In this document: positions 51,107 to 60,214 of the stretch, piece after piece
Numbering within the stretch: the first letter of the stretch is position 1
How the letters are laid out: each line of letters starts with the position of its first letter
Assembly (NCBI RefSeq): GCF_019599505.1
Contig: NZ_RKLT01000001.1
Location: 992,001 to 1,056,000 of the forward strand
Origin: Haloarcula nitratireducens
GTDB taxonomy: Archaea > Halobacteriota > Halobacteria > Halobacteriales > Haloarculaceae
Direction of reading: 5' to 3'
DNA length: 64,000 nt
The notes under the pieces: model-generated
The model's database searches: none
Told to the model about the DNA's origin: nothing
Seen by the model: only the letters and a program-made list of their open reading frames with translations
Made by a program: the position numbers and the translations under genes

Positions 51107-51772
51107 ATGCCATCGCTGGTCGTCCACTACGCGTTCGTCGGTCTGCTGGCGGCGACGCTGCTCGGCGCGGCGTTCGATAAGCGATCGCTCCTCCTCTCGC
51201 TCGTCGTCGTGACGATTCCCGACGTCGACGCGTTCATCGCGCTGTTCTCGCGAGCGGGTCATCGGACCGCGACGACGAACCTCGTCATCCCCGCGATACT
51301 CGCGCTCGTCCTCGCGGTGGACCTCTACTGGCGAGACGAATCGTACGTACGTACGCAGTGGGGAGCCTACGGCGTCCGCGTCGCGTGGTTCTGCATCGTC
51401 GTCTACGCCGTCGGCCACGTCCTCTTCGACACCGTCACCGGCGGTGCGAACCTCCTCTGGCCGATCCACGACGAGTTCTACGTGTTCAGGGGGCGACTCG
51501 AACTCTCGACGCAGCGGGGTATCGTCCAGACGTTCGTGGAGTGGGAGACGGGTTCGGGCGGGTCGAGCAGGCCCTCCCTGAAATCCATCGGCAACACCAG
51601 CACCGTCCAGATGGATACCGGCGTCGACCCCACTCCCGGACGGGCAGAGCCGGAGAACGTGGACCGAATCTTCCCCGTCGTCCGCGGCGGCTGGCAACTG
51701 TACGTCCTCGTCACCGGGACGCTGGCGACGGCCGCCCGCTTCGTCGTCGGCTACGACCTCCCCGAGGAGTGA
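51107..51772 (+). CDS. YdjM-like membrane-bound metal-dependent hydrolase
   Basis: Integral membrane protein of 221 residues with four or five helices. Conserved metal-ligand candidates occur near membrane borders: MPSLVVHYAFVG (His), VVVTIPDVDAFIALF (Asp pair), RAGHRTATTN (His) and YAVGHVLFDTVTGGANLLWP (His, Asp). This arrangement defines the YdjM/DUF457 family, predicted hydrolases, some LexA-controlled in bacteria. A TATA-like gttataaacc lies at 51044-51053, implying a leader of about 30 bases. Substrate unknown. Confidence 0.88.
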   Translation: MPSLVVHYAFVGLLAATLLGAAFDKRSLLLSLVVVTIPDVDAFIALFSRAGHRTATTNLVIPAILALVLAVDLYWRDESYVRTQWGAYGVRVAWFCIVVYAVGHVLFDTVTGGANLLWPIHDEFYVFRGRLELSTQRGIVQTFVEWETGSGGSSRPSLKSIGNTSTVQMDTGVDPTPGRAEPENVDRIFPVVRGGWQLYVLVTGTLATAARFVVGYDLPEE

Positions 51773-51922
51773 GCGGGAGTCTCGCAGAACGACACCGAGT
51801 CGGGTCGCGCCGACAGCGACGCCTCGACCGGCCCGGGGCCGTCGGACGGAGGCCGGCTACGATGGGTCCGCCGTGAACTCCGTTTCGACTCTTTCATGTA
51901 GGCGGTGTCCGACCGGGCAGGC

Positions 51923-52600
51923 ATGGGATTCGAGGTACAGCGCCGACTCAGTGTCGCCGATGGCGTGACGCTGGTCAACGCCGTCGTCGGGTTCGTCGCC
52001 GGGGCCGTCGCCTTCACCGACCTCCATCTCGCCGCTCGCCTCCTCCTGCTCTCGGTCATCGTCGACGCGTTGGACGGAATCATCGCCCGAAACGGCGATA
52101 GCTCCGAGGTCGGACCGCTGCTCGACTCTATCACGGACGTCATCTCCTTCGGCGTCACGCCGAGCCTGTTCGTCTACGTCCTGCTGACCGGCCGGTTCGG
52201 GAGTGTCACAGACGCAAGTCCGCTGATATTCGTCGCCGTCTCGGTGGTCGCGTCCCTCTACGCCGTCCTCTCCATCGTTCGCACGGCGTTCTACTCGACG
52301 TACTTCGACGGTCCTAACGAGCGACCGGGAATGCCAAACTCGCTGGGCGCGATCGTCCTGGCCACCGCCTATCTCGCCGGTATCACGAACCCCGTGCCAC
52401 TCGCCGCGGCGGTCACCGCCCTGGCGGTCGCGCAGGTCGCGCCGTTCGACTACCCCAAGCCCGGAGTGAAGACCGTCGTGCCGATGGGCGTGGTCCTGTT
52501 CCTCTCGGTCGTCGCGCCGATGGCGTTCGGGCGGGCGGGCCCGCGAATCATGCTCGGCATCGCCCTGCTCTTCTTCGCGTTCTCGCCGCGGTACTACTGA
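51923..52600 (+). CDS. pssA: Archaetidylserine synthase-like CDP-alcohol phosphatidyltransferase
   Basis: Membrane enzyme of 225 residues that should condense CDP-archaeol with L-serine. The catalytic CDP-OH motif is DALDGIIARNGDSSEVG with PLLDSITD following. The N-terminal strand is RRLSVADGVTLVNAVVGF, and the length and six-helix topology fit the PssA type. The ATG at 51923 is used (a TATA-like box centred near 51896 gives leaderless spacing); a GTG at 51905 is possible. It is convergent with the hydrolase gene downstream and in the same direction as the YdjM-like gene. The polar-head identity (serine) is from family resemblance only. Confidence 0.88.
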   Translation: MGFEVQRRLSVADGVTLVNAVVGFVAGAVAFTDLHLAARLLLLSVIVDALDGIIARNGDSSEVGPLLDSITDVISFGVTPSLFVYVLLTGRFGSVTDASPLIFVAVSVVASLYAVLSIVRTAFYSTYFDGPNERPGMPNSLGAIVLATAYLAGITNPVPLAAAVTALAVAQVAPFDYPKPGVKTVVPMGVVLFLSVVAPMAFGRAGPRIMLGIALLFFAFSPRYY

Positions 52601-52625
52601 CGGGTCTCCGAGCCGCTGAGAGCGG

Positions 52626-53417
52626 TCAGTCCTCGTTCGTACCGAGACGGGACCGAAGGAAATCGGCGACGATATCGTTGAACGCCGCCGGCCGTTCGAG
52701 CATAGCGAGGTGAGCGGCGTCGGGGACGAACGCGAACTCGCCGTCCGGAATCTCGGCGGCCAGTCGTTCGTGGTACTCTCGCGGCGTGAGCTTGTCGTGT
52801 TCGCCGCACAGCGCGAGCGTCGGCGCGTCGATCTCGCCGAGGCGGTCGGTGACATCGAACTCGTGACAGGTCAGGAAGTCCCGACGCGTGACGGCCCGGC
52901 CGACCGCTCGCATCTGTTCTCGTGACCGGGAGAGAAGCGTCTCGTCCGTCGAGTGTAAGAGTCGGTCCCGGCCGTGGAGGAACTCGACGGCCCGGTCGAA
53001 GTCGTCGTCCAGCCACTCCCTGAGCGCGTCGTAGACCGGGAGCGACGGTCCCGACCCCGTCAACACGAGCGCGTCCGGTCGCCAGTCGGTCTCTAAAACC
53101 GCCCACAGGGCGACGGCCCCGCCCAGGGAGTTGCCGACGAGGACGTTCGCGTCTATTTCCCGAGCGACGGCGACGACGTCGCTCGCGTACGCGGTCAAGG
53201 TGTCTGTCCCCGGCGGCGTGTCCACGTCCTCGGACTCCCCGTGCCCGCTCAGGTCGACCGCGGCGGCCGGGTGCGTGGGACCGCCGGGGGCGTACTGGTT
53301 GGCCCACACCCGATGTGAGCCGCCGCTGCCGTGAACGTACAGAGCGACCGGTCCCGATTCGTCTCCTTCGACTACCCGATACGCCGTCGTCCGCCCGTCG
53401 TGGACGACCGTCTGCAT
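52626..53417 (-). CDS. Alpha/beta hydrolase
   Basis: Serine hydrolase-type fold of 263 residues. The sequence VALYVHGSGGSHRVW is the oxyanion loop; the nucleophile elbow VLVGNSLGGAVAL carries Ser where the hydrolase at 7508-8380 has Asp. The C-terminal DAAHLAMLERP holds the catalytic His, with an Asp in LCGEHDKLTP. Substrate unknown; esterase, lipase and meta-cleavage hydrolase are all possible. The ATG at 53417 gives MQTVVHDGRTTAY; the upstream in-frame extension is atypical. It is divergent from the CDC48 operon and shares its promoter region. Confidence 0.9.
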   Translation of the reverse strand: MQTVVHDGRTTAYRVVEGDESGPVALYVHGSGGSHRVWANQYAPGGPTHPAAAVDLSGHGESEDVDTPPGTDTLTAYASDVVAVAREIDANVLVGNSLGGAVALWAVLETDWRPDALVLTGSGPSLPVYDALREWLDDDFDRAVEFLHGRDRLLHSTDETLLSRSREQMRAVGRAVTRRDFLTCHEFDVTDRLGEIDAPTLALCGEHDKLTPREYHERLAAEIPDGEFAFVPDAAHLAMLERPAAFNDIVADFLRSRLGTNED

Positions 53418-53532
53418 ACGCCGTGTGAACGCACCCGACAGATAAAAGAACGTAGGACGCGAATTCGGTGTGAACCGCATTCAAGCATCTATTTCCGTAA
53501 AGGGCTTCCGTACAGCGAATGTGGGCGATAGG

Positions 53533-53540
53533 TTTATATA
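53533..53540 (+). promoter_or_regulatory. TATA box of the small protein-CDC48 operon
   Basis: The box tttatata, 26 bases before the ATG at 53566, is one of the strongest archaeal TATA boxes in the window. Its spacing defines the leaderless start of the operon. Confidence 0.75.
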
Positions 53541-53565
53541 GTTGTCTCACTTACTCAGAGTTAGG

Positions 53566-53814
53566 ATGAATTCAGAACAGCAGTTGTTCGACGAGACGCC
53601 CCTCCGCCGGTTCGAGTACGAAGACGGCGTCGTGCTCGCGGCGGACGTGGGAGCCGCCGACGACGCCAGCGTGGACGTCGTCGACGGCACGGTCATCGTC
53701 GTCCGCGACGACGAGCAGTACGAGCGGGAACTCCCCGAAGCCGCCGAGGCACGAGCGTTTATCAACAACGGCGTCCTCACTATCGAAGTGTCGGACGAGG
53801 AGAGTGATATCTGA
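53566..53814 (+). CDS. DUF7127-like small beta-rich protein
   Basis: 82-residue protein [20 protein letters not shown] with [20 protein letters not shown] and [16 protein letters not shown]. It is predicted to have a compact beta fold like a trimmed Hsp20 domain (GVLTIEV matches the I-x-I/V-type strand of small heat-shock proteins). It immediately precedes CDC48 paralogue 2 and overlaps it by one base (53814, stop/start TGATG), so it may be a cofactor of the ATPase. The family name is from memory. A strong TATA box sets its start. Confidence 0.82.
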   Translation: MNSEQQLFDETPLRRFEYEDGVVLAADVGAADDASVDVVDGTVIVVRDDEQYERELPEAAEARAFINNGVLTIEVSDEESDI

Positions 53815-56087
53815 TGAAACTCACCGTCAAACCACTTAAGCAGAAGGACGCAGGGCGCGGACTCGCGGCCATCGATCGGGCCGCGATGAGCGAGATGGAC
53901 CTCGAGAACGGCGACTACATCGTCCTCGAAGGCAAGCAGGGACAGCGCGCCGTCGCGCGCGTCTGGCCCGGCTACCCCGAAGACGAGGCCAACGGCATCG
54001 TCCGCATCGACGGGCAGCTCCGCCAGGAGGCCGGCGTCGGCATCGACGACAGCGTCACGGTCGAGAAGGCCGACGTGAAGCCGGCGACGGCGATCACCGT
54101 CGCGCTCCCGCAGAACCTCCGGGTCCGCGGGAACGTCGGTCCCATGATTCGGAACAACCTCAGCGGGCAGGCCGTCACGCAGGGCCAGACCGTCCCCGTG
54201 AGCTTCGGACTCGGCCCGCTCTCGTCGATGTCGGGCCAGAAGATCCCGCTGAAGATCGCCGAGACCGACCCCTCCGGGACGGTCGTCGTCACGGACTCGA
54301 CTGACATCCAGGTCAGCGAGAAGCCCGCCGAGCAGATCCGCGGCGGCGAGGAAGGCGCGGACGACCGCGAGTCGCCCGACGTGGCCTACGAGGACATCGG
54401 CGGACTCGACGACGAGCTCGAACAGGTCCGCGAGATGATCGAGTTGCCGATGCGCCACCCCGAACTGTTCCAGCAGCTCGGCATCGAACCGCCGAAAGGC
54501 GTCCTCCTGCACGGCCCGCCCGGCACGGGGAAGACCCTCATGGCGAAGGCCGTCGCCAACGAGATAGACGCCTACTTCACGACGATCTCCGGGCCGGAGA
54601 TCATGTCGAAGTACTACGGCGAGAGCGAGGAGCAGCTCCGCGAGATATTCGAGGAGGCCGAAGAGGAGGCCCCGGCCATCGTCTTCATCGACGAGATCGA
54701 CTCCATCGCCCCCAAACGCGGCGAGACGCAGGGCGACGTGGAACGCCGCGTCGTCGCGCAACTGCTCTCGCTGATGGACGGCCTCGAAGAGCGCGGCCAG
54801 GTCATCGTCATCGGCGCGACCAACCGCGTCGACGCCATCGACCCCGCGCTCCGCCGCGGTGGCCGCTTCGACCGCGAGATCGAGATCGGCGTCCCGGACA
54901 AGGAAGGGCGCAAGGAGATCCTGCAGGTCCACACCCGCGGGATGCCCGTCGCCGACGACATCGACCTGGACGGCTACGCCGAGAGCACGCACGGCTTCGT
55001 CGGGGCCGACCTCGAACAGCTGACCAAGGAGGGCGCGATGAACGCGCTCCGGCGCATCCGTCCGGAGCTCGACCTCGAAGCCGACGAGATCGACGCCGAG
55101 GTGCTCGAGAAGCTCGAAGTCACCGAGCAGGACCTCAAGGAAGCCAAGAGAGGCATCGAACCCTCCGCGCTCCGCGAGGTGTTCGTCGAAGTCCCCGACA
55201 TCACGTGGGACTCCGTCGGTGGCCTAGAGGACACCAAAGAGCGGCTCCGCGAGACCATCCAGTGGCCGCTCGAATACACCGACGTGTTCGAGTCGATGGA
55301 CCTGGAAGCCGCGAAGGGCGTCCTGCTCTACGGCCCGCCGGGCACGGGGAAGACCCTGCTGGCGAAGGCCGTCGCCAACGAGGCCCAGTCGAACTTCATC
55401 TCCGTGAAGGGGCCGGAGCTGCTGAACAAGTTCGTCGGCGAGTCCGAGAAGGGCGTCCGCGAAGTGTTCAGCAAGGCCCGCGAGAACGCCCCGACCGTGG
55501 TGTTCTTCGACGAGATCGACTCCATCGCCGGTGAACGCGGGAGCGGCGGGTTCGACTCCGGCGTCGGCGAGCGCGTCGTCTCGCAGCTGCTGACCGAACT
55601 CGACGGCATCGAGGAGATGGAGGACGTCGTCGTGGTCGCCACGACCAACCGACCCGACCTCATCGACGACGCGCTCCTGCGCCCGGGCCGCCTGGACCGC
55701 CACGTCCACGTCCCGGTGCCCGACGAGGCGGCGCGCCGCGCCATCCTCGACGTGCACACCCGCGAGAAACCGCTGGCCGAGGGCGTCGACCTCGACAGCC
55801 TCGCCCGCCGGACCGAGGGCTACGTCGGTGCCGACATCGAGGCGGTCTGCCGCGAGGCGTCGATGGCCGCGACCCGCGAGTTCATCAACAACGTCGACCC
55901 CGAGGACATCGGCGACTCGGTCTCGAACGTCCGCGTGACGATGGACCACTTCGAGCACGCGCTCGACGAGGTCGGCCCCAGCGTCACCGAGGAGACCCGC
56001 GAGCGCTACGACGAGATCGAACAGCGCTTCGACACCGCGGAGCCCTCGCTGAGCGACGACGAGAAGGTCAGCCGGACGTTCCAGTAG
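53814..56087 (+). CDS. CDC48/VAT-type AAA+ ATPase, paralogue 2
   Basis: Main archaeal CDC48-like unfoldase, 757 residues. The N domain (1-190) has [20 protein letters not shown] and the double-psi barrel [19 protein letters not shown]1: Walker A GPPGTGKT at 234-241, Walker [15 protein letters not shown]2: Walker A at 507-514 and [13 protein letters not shown], arginine fingers LRPGRLDRH and pore-loop residues conserved. It ends KVSRTFQ, without HbYX. It is translationally coupled with the small DUF7127-like gene upstream. Its length and sequence are closer to canonical VAT than the paralogue at 675-2798. T-tracts after the stop (56095-56099) should terminate transcription. Confidence 0.97.
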   Translation: MKLTVKPLKQKDAGRGLAAIDRAAMSEMDLENGDYIVLEGKQGQRAVARVWPGYPEDEANGIVRIDGQLRQEAGVGIDDSVTVEKADVKPATAITVALPQNLRVRGNVGPMIRNNLSGQAVTQGQTVPVSFGLGPLSSMSGQKIPLKIAETDPSGTVVVTDSTDIQVSEKPAEQIRGGEEGADDRESPDVAYEDIGGLDDELEQVREMIELPMRHPELFQQLGIEPPKGVLLHGPPGTGKTLMAKAVANEIDAYFTTISGPEIMSKYYGESEEQLREIFEEAEEEAPAIVFIDEIDSIAPKRGETQGDVERRVVAQLLSLMDGLEERGQVIVIGATNRVDAIDPALRRGGRFDREIEIGVPDKEGRKEILQVHTRGMPVADDIDLDGYAESTHGFVGADLEQLTKEGAMNALRRIRPELDLEADEIDAEVLEKLEVTEQDLKEAKRGIEPSALREVFVEVPDITWDSVGGLEDTKERLRETIQWPLEYTDVFESMDLEAAKGVLLYGPPGTGKTLLAKAVANEAQSNFISVKGPELLNKFVGESEKGVREVFSKARENAPTVVFFDEIDSIAGERGSGGFDSGVGERVVSQLLTELDGIEEMEDVVVVATTNRPDLIDDALLRPGRLDRHVHVPVPDEAARRAILDVHTREKPLAEGVDLDSLARRTEGYVGADIEAVCREASMAATREFINNVDPEDIGDSVSNVRVTMDHFEHALDEVGPSVTEETRERYDEIEQRFDTAEPSLSDDEKVSRTFQ

Positions 56088-56390
56088 AACGACCTTTTTC
56101 TGCCTCGGGTGCGCTTCGCGCACCGCTCGTTGAAAAACGTCGATGAAAAAGGCCGGTCGCGCTCCGCGCGACCGGTGAACCGCGCGCCTTCGGCGCGCGG
56201 ATGCTTCTCAGGCAGGCCTGCCCTTCCCCAGGTCGTGCGACAGAGCGCACTCCCGGCCAGTGTGCGATGCTTTGTATTATCGACCTTCAGCAGCGACCGG
56301 CTATTTCACTCGATACGCGAAACCCCGCGACGCCGACGAACCGCGCTCGTTCCGGCCAGTTATTTAACGACAGCACCCCCAGCGTGGGAC
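56088..56390. repeat. Array of three-base-loop hairpins after CDC48 paralogue 2
   Basis: Following a T-tract (56095-56099), three perfect hairpins occur: GGTGCGC/GCGCACC (56108-56124), CCGGTCGCGC/GCGCGACCGG (56153-56175) and CCGCGCGCC/GGCGCGCGG (56180-56200), each with a three-base loop (ttc, tcc, ttc). A palindrome GCAGGCCTGC (56212-56221) follows. No gene is seen. The remainder, to 56390, is the promoter region of the subunit III gene with a TATA-like ttatttaa at 56360-56367. Confidence 0.7.
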
Positions 56391-57209
56391 ATGGCCGAGG
56401 CCACCGAAGTGGCGAGCGAACACGCAGGCGACGAGGAGGAGGAACACGCCCACGAGAGTCGCTGGCCGCTGCCGGCGGCGATCGGGGCCGGCGCGCTGTA
56501 TCTCGGCGCTGGCTTCTACTTCGTCGGTCAGAACCTGGTTCCGTCGATCATTCCGATAGTCCTCGTCGCCGTCGGCACACTGGGCCTCCTCGGCGGACTC
56601 GCCGGGTGGGCCAACGAGGCGTTCATCGCGGACTACCGCAGCTCGCACGGCGGCGAGTCCGGCGTCCTCAGGATGGGCATGATACTGTTTCTGGCCTCCG
56701 ACGTATCGACGTTCTCGGCGGGGTTCGCCTACTACGCGTTCATCCGCGTCGGCGCGTGGCCCCCCGAGCACCTCCCGTCGCTCTTGGGGTCGCTCGTCGT
56801 CGTCAACACCGCGTTGCTGGTGGCGAGCAGCTTCACGCTGCACTACGCCCACGAGGCGCTCGAATCGGGGAACCGGCGGCGGTTCCTCGGACTCATGGGC
56901 GCGACGCTACTGCTCGGAGTCGTCTTCCTCGGCGGACAGATTTACGAGTACTACGAACTGCTCGTCGCCGAGGGCTTTACCCTCTCGACGGGGATCCTCG
57001 GGAGCGCCTTCTTCGGGCTGACGGGACTGCACGGCCTCCACGTCGCGCTCGGCGTCCTCCTCCTCGCCATCGCCTTCGGTCGAGCGCTCAAGGGCCACTA
57101 CTCGGCCGAGCGCGACACCGCCATCCAGACGACGTCGCTGTACTGGCACTTCGTCGACGTCGTCTGGATCTTCCTCGTCCTCGTGCTGTACGTCGGCGCG
57201 TCGATTTGA
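56391..57209 (+). CDS. Haem-copper cytochrome oxidase subunit III
   Basis: Non-catalytic integral membrane subunit of 272 residues, seven helices, most likely modulating proton uptake and assembly. Landmarks are MILFLASDVSTFSAGFAYYAFIR with the Glu/Asp-type helix, LHYAHEALESGNRR, FLGGQIYEYYELLVAEGF, LTGLHGLHVALGV and LYWHFVDVVWIFLVLVLYV, the classic C-terminal signature. It has an Asp/Glu/His-rich N-terminal cytosolic stretch. The ATG at 56391 is preceded by a TATA-like ttatttaa by 24-31 bases. It is convergent with the oxidase small protein and subunit I genes. Confidence 0.95.
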   Translation: MAEATEVASEHAGDEEEEHAHESRWPLPAAIGAGALYLGAGFYFVGQNLVPSIIPIVLVAVGTLGLLGGLAGWANEAFIADYRSSHGGESGVLRMGMILFLASDVSTFSAGFAYYAFIRVGAWPPEHLPSLLGSLVVVNTALLVASSFTLHYAHEALESGNRRRFLGLMGATLLLGVVFLGGQIYEYYELLVAEGFTLSTGILGSAFFGLTGLHGLHVALGVLLLAIAFGRALKGHYSAERDTAIQTTSLYWHFVDVVWIFLVLVLYVGASI

Positions 57210-57234
57210 CGCCCGCTCACCGGGATTGCACGTC

Positions 57235-57750
57235 TCACTCTGCCTGTTCTTCCAGCGCGACCATCCGCCGGTATATCGGCGGCGAGAGGATCGCGAGCGT
57301 CCCGAACGCGATGGCGAACACGCCGAGCGGGAACTGGAGCGGCGCGGCGGCGTAACACGGGTGCTCGGCGACGACGGTGACGTAGCGCTGTTCGCCCTCG
57401 TAGGTGACGATCGACCCGTTGCGGAACTCGGCGGCGTGGGGGAACTCACCTTTCACTTTCGCCTCGCCGACGGGGTCGTCGATCGCCTCGGTGAACGCCG
57501 TCTGCTCGGCCGACGACAGCTCCTCGTACTGGAAGCGAGCCAGGTTCGGGGACGTGGCGTTACCGAACTGTCCGGCGGTCTCCTCGGGGCTCTCGACGGC
57601 GATGCTCGGGTCGCCACAGCCGGCGATGTCGCCCTGGATGAGCGCGTAGCCGCCCGGTACCGCCGCGCCGATGCCGACGGCGACCAGCAGGACGCCGACG
57701 AACGGCGCGAGATAGGTGAACAGGACCGACTCCGGTTGCTCGTCCGCCAT
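57235..57750 (-). CDS. Small oxidase-associated membrane protein
   Basis: Protein of 171 residues with an N-terminal helix (about 8-34), an external domain of about 80 residues with paired Cys (GCGDPS and HPCYAAAP) that may form a disulfide, and a C-terminal helix (about 140-160). It directly follows the subunit I gene with one base between them, so it is cotranscribed with it. No known family recognised. Its position suggests a fourth subunit or assembly factor of the oxidase. The Cys pair in the extracytosolic loop could bind or donate copper, an inference only. Confidence 0.8.
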   Translation of the reverse strand: MADEQPESVLFTYLAPFVGVLLVAVGIGAAVPGGYALIQGDIAGCGDPSIAVESPEETAGQFGNATSPNLARFQYEELSSAEQTAFTEAIDDPVGEAKVKGEFPHAAEFRNGSIVTYEGEQRYVTVVAEHPCYAAAPLQFPLGVFAIAFGTLAILSPPIYRRMVALEEQAE

Positions 57751-57751
57751 C

Positions 57752-60028
57752 TTACGCCTCCATCTCGTGTGCTTTCCGCCGACGCGACCGAAGGTACTGG
57801 AAGGTGACCGTTAGCCCCAGCCCGTACGCCCAGTGGGCGACGAGGACGAAGCCGAGGTAGCCGATAAAGGCCAGTCCCTGCTGGCCGGTGTAGAACGCGA
57901 TGACGAACCCGGTCGAGATGAGCGTCGCGAAGACCAGCCCCGTCTCGAACATGAGGCGACCGGGGAGGTACTCCGAGAACGCCAGAAAGAGCAGCGGCCA
58001 CGTGACGGCACCGCCGACGAGGAACAACAGCGCACCGACGAGCGGCGTCGCCGGGAGGCCGACGAGTTCGGCGATCTCGCTGAAGGAGGCCGGATCGAGC
58101 ACGCCGACGTACGCCGCCGTGCCGAGGCCCCCGGTCATCAGGAGCGTGCCGACGATGCCGCCGGCGGCCGCCATCCACGCGTTCCGGTAGACGTTCTCCG
58201 CGACGGTGCCGACGCCGCCGAGCAGGCCGATGGGCGTCATATCCGGCGCGTACGAACGCCGAGTGCTCTCGGGTTCGGACGGGTCGAGGTCGTACTTCTC
58301 GACCATCCGCTCTTCGAACCACTGCCACTCCCGGGTGAACTGGTTGGTCGCCTTCAGGTCCCACGGGTCCGTCGTCTGGACGACGTCGCCCTTCCAGTAG
58401 GAGACCAGCATGTTGTAGAGCCACAGCAGCGCGCTCAGGCCGATGACGTACGCGCCGACGGTCGCGATCTGCTGGGCGAACTGGTACTCCGCCGGATAGA
58501 TGGCCTGCCGTCGCGGCAGCCCCAATCCGCCGATGACCAGCAGCGTCATGAACGTCACGAACGACCCGAAGATGAGCAGCGCCGCCTGGAACTTCGCCAG
58601 CCGCGTGTCGTACCACCGGCCGGTGATGAGCGGATACCAGTAGTAGCTCGCGGCGATCATCATGAAGGGGATGATGCCGACGACGATGAGGTGGAAGTGC
58701 CCGACGACGTAGTAGGTGCCGTGATAGAGGATGTCGATCGGGATCACTGCGAGGAACACGCCCGTGACGCCGCCGATGATGAACGTCCCGATGCTGCCCG
58801 CACAGAGGATAAAGGGTGCCGAGAGGCGGATGTCGCCGTCCCACATCGTCGTGATCCAGTTGAACGTCTTGATGGCGCTGGGGACGGCGATGGCGATCGA
58901 GATCGCCATGAACGACGCCTTGAGCCGTGGGTCGACGGTCGACGTGAACATGTGGTGTGCCCAGACGCCGAAGGAGAGCACGCCCATCCCCATCGTCGAG
59001 TAGACGATGAACTGGTAGCCGAACAGCTTTCGACCGACGAACTTCGGTAAGAGCGTGCTCATCAGCCCCGCCGCCGGCAAGAAGAGGATGTACACCTCGG
59101 GGTGACCCCAGAACCAGAAGAGGTGCTGCCAGAGGATGGGGCCGCCGCCCTCCGTGGCGAAGAACGTCGTACCGAGGTTCCGGTCCAAGAGGAGCATCAC
59201 GAGCGCGCTTCCGAGCAGCGGGAACGCGAACAGCGCGAGCGCGCTCGTGACGAGCATGTTCCACGAGAAGATGTCCAGGTTCGCCCACGTGACGTCCTCG
59301 GCCCGCTCGTAGACGATGGTCACGATGAAGTTAATCGCCCCGACGGTCGTGGCGATGCCGGAGAGGTGCAGACCGAGTATCAGCAGGTCGATCTGCGGGT
59401 TCGGCTGCTGGACCGACAGCGGGGCGTAGAGCGTCCAGCCGACGCTGACCTCGCGGACGGTCAGGAAGAACTGGATAGTGTCCTGCGGGAGAAACAGGCT
59501 GAGAACCTGCCCGCCGACCTGTATCAACAGCCCCAGCCGCGCCATCAAGAGCGCGGGCGGCAACAGCCAGAAGCCGATGGCGTTCACGCGCGGGAACGCC
59601 ATGTCGTCGGCCCCGATGAGCAGCGGGAGTATGTAGTTCCCGATGCCGAAGAAGACCGGCAGGACGAAGAATATCAGCATCGTCAACCCGTGGGTCGTAA
59701 ACAGCGCGTTGTACGTCTCCGGCGTCCAGATGTCCGCCTGCGCGGTGACGAGTTCCGTTCGGAGCATCATCGCGTCCATCCCGCCCCAGAGGGCGGCGAC
59801 GGTGCCGAAGACGATGTAGAGGATCCCGATGTCGCGGTGGTTCGTCGTCGTCAGCCAGCGGTACACCTCTGACTGGAGACGGTCGATCTCGAATCGGATC
59901 TCCTCTCTGGTGGTGTATCCACCGTCGCTCTCCGGGCGAACGCTACGGCGGGCGCCGAACCAGAGGGCGAATATCCCGAGCGCGAGGAGCGCGAGCGCGG
60001 ACCCCTCGACGACTGCTCTGTTCAGCAT
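57752..60028 (-). CDS. coxA: Haem-copper cytochrome oxidase subunit I (type A1)
   Basis: Catalytic subunit of a proton-pumping terminal oxidase, 758 residues. Low-spin haem ligands: TTHGLTMLI with His113 and GHFHLIVVG with His446 and the high-spin His444. CuB: WGHPEVYI with His309, Glu311 and Tyr313 crosslink, and WAHHMFT with His358 and His359. The Glu in HPEV marks the A1 type. An extra helix precedes the canonical core, and about 200 C-terminal residues after the core contain four further helices (VYRNAWMAAAGGIVGTLL onward), a longer tail than bacterial CtaD. It is followed at a one-base gap by the small membrane partner. Start ATG 60028. Confidence 0.96.
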   Translation of the reverse strand: MLNRAVVEGSALALLALGIFALWFGARRSVRPESDGGYTTREEIRFEIDRLQSEVYRWLTTTNHRDIGILYIVFGTVAALWGGMDAMMLRTELVTAQADIWTPETYNALFTTHGLTMLIFFVLPVFFGIGNYILPLLIGADDMAFPRVNAIGFWLLPPALLMARLGLLIQVGGQVLSLFLPQDTIQFFLTVREVSVGWTLYAPLSVQQPNPQIDLLILGLHLSGIATTVGAINFIVTIVYERAEDVTWANLDIFSWNMLVTSALALFAFPLLGSALVMLLLDRNLGTTFFATEGGGPILWQHLFWFWGHPEVYILFLPAAGLMSTLLPKFVGRKLFGYQFIVYSTMGMGVLSFGVWAHHMFTSTVDPRLKASFMAISIAIAVPSAIKTFNWITTMWDGDIRLSAPFILCAGSIGTFIIGGVTGVFLAVIPIDILYHGTYYVVGHFHLIVVGIIPFMMIAASYYWYPLITGRWYDTRLAKFQAALLIFGSFVTFMTLLVIGGLGLPRRQAIYPAEYQFAQQIATVGAYVIGLSALLWLYNMLVSYWKGDVVQTTDPWDLKATNQFTREWQWFEERMVEKYDLDPSEPESTRRSYAPDMTPIGLLGGVGTVAENVYRNAWMAAAGGIVGTLLMTGGLGTAAYVGVLDPASFSEIAELVGLPATPLVGALLFLVGGAVTWPLLFLAFSEYLPGRLMFETGLVFATLISTGFVIAFYTGQQGLAFIGYLGFVLVAHWAYGLGLTVTFQYLRSRRRKAHEMEA

Positions 60029-60214
60029 CGGTCGGCGGGGGACCCCGGAGCGGTCGGCGACGACGCGGTCAGAGAACTCATTGGTTCACACTGACGGTGC
60101 CACGCTCATAAAACCACGCGACGACGCGTGGAACCTGTCGATTTTCGAGGGATAATCCCGGTGCCGTCTCGGAGTCGCCAAGCTATTTGAGTGGCCCGCG
60201 GTAAGGTGTGGACA

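Noticed and set aside
52626..53550. Alternative minus-strand frame antisense to pssA promoter and over the hydrolase
   Set aside because: The alpha/beta hydrolase frame has the Ser, Asp and His motifs; the alternative is Arg-rich and motif-free.
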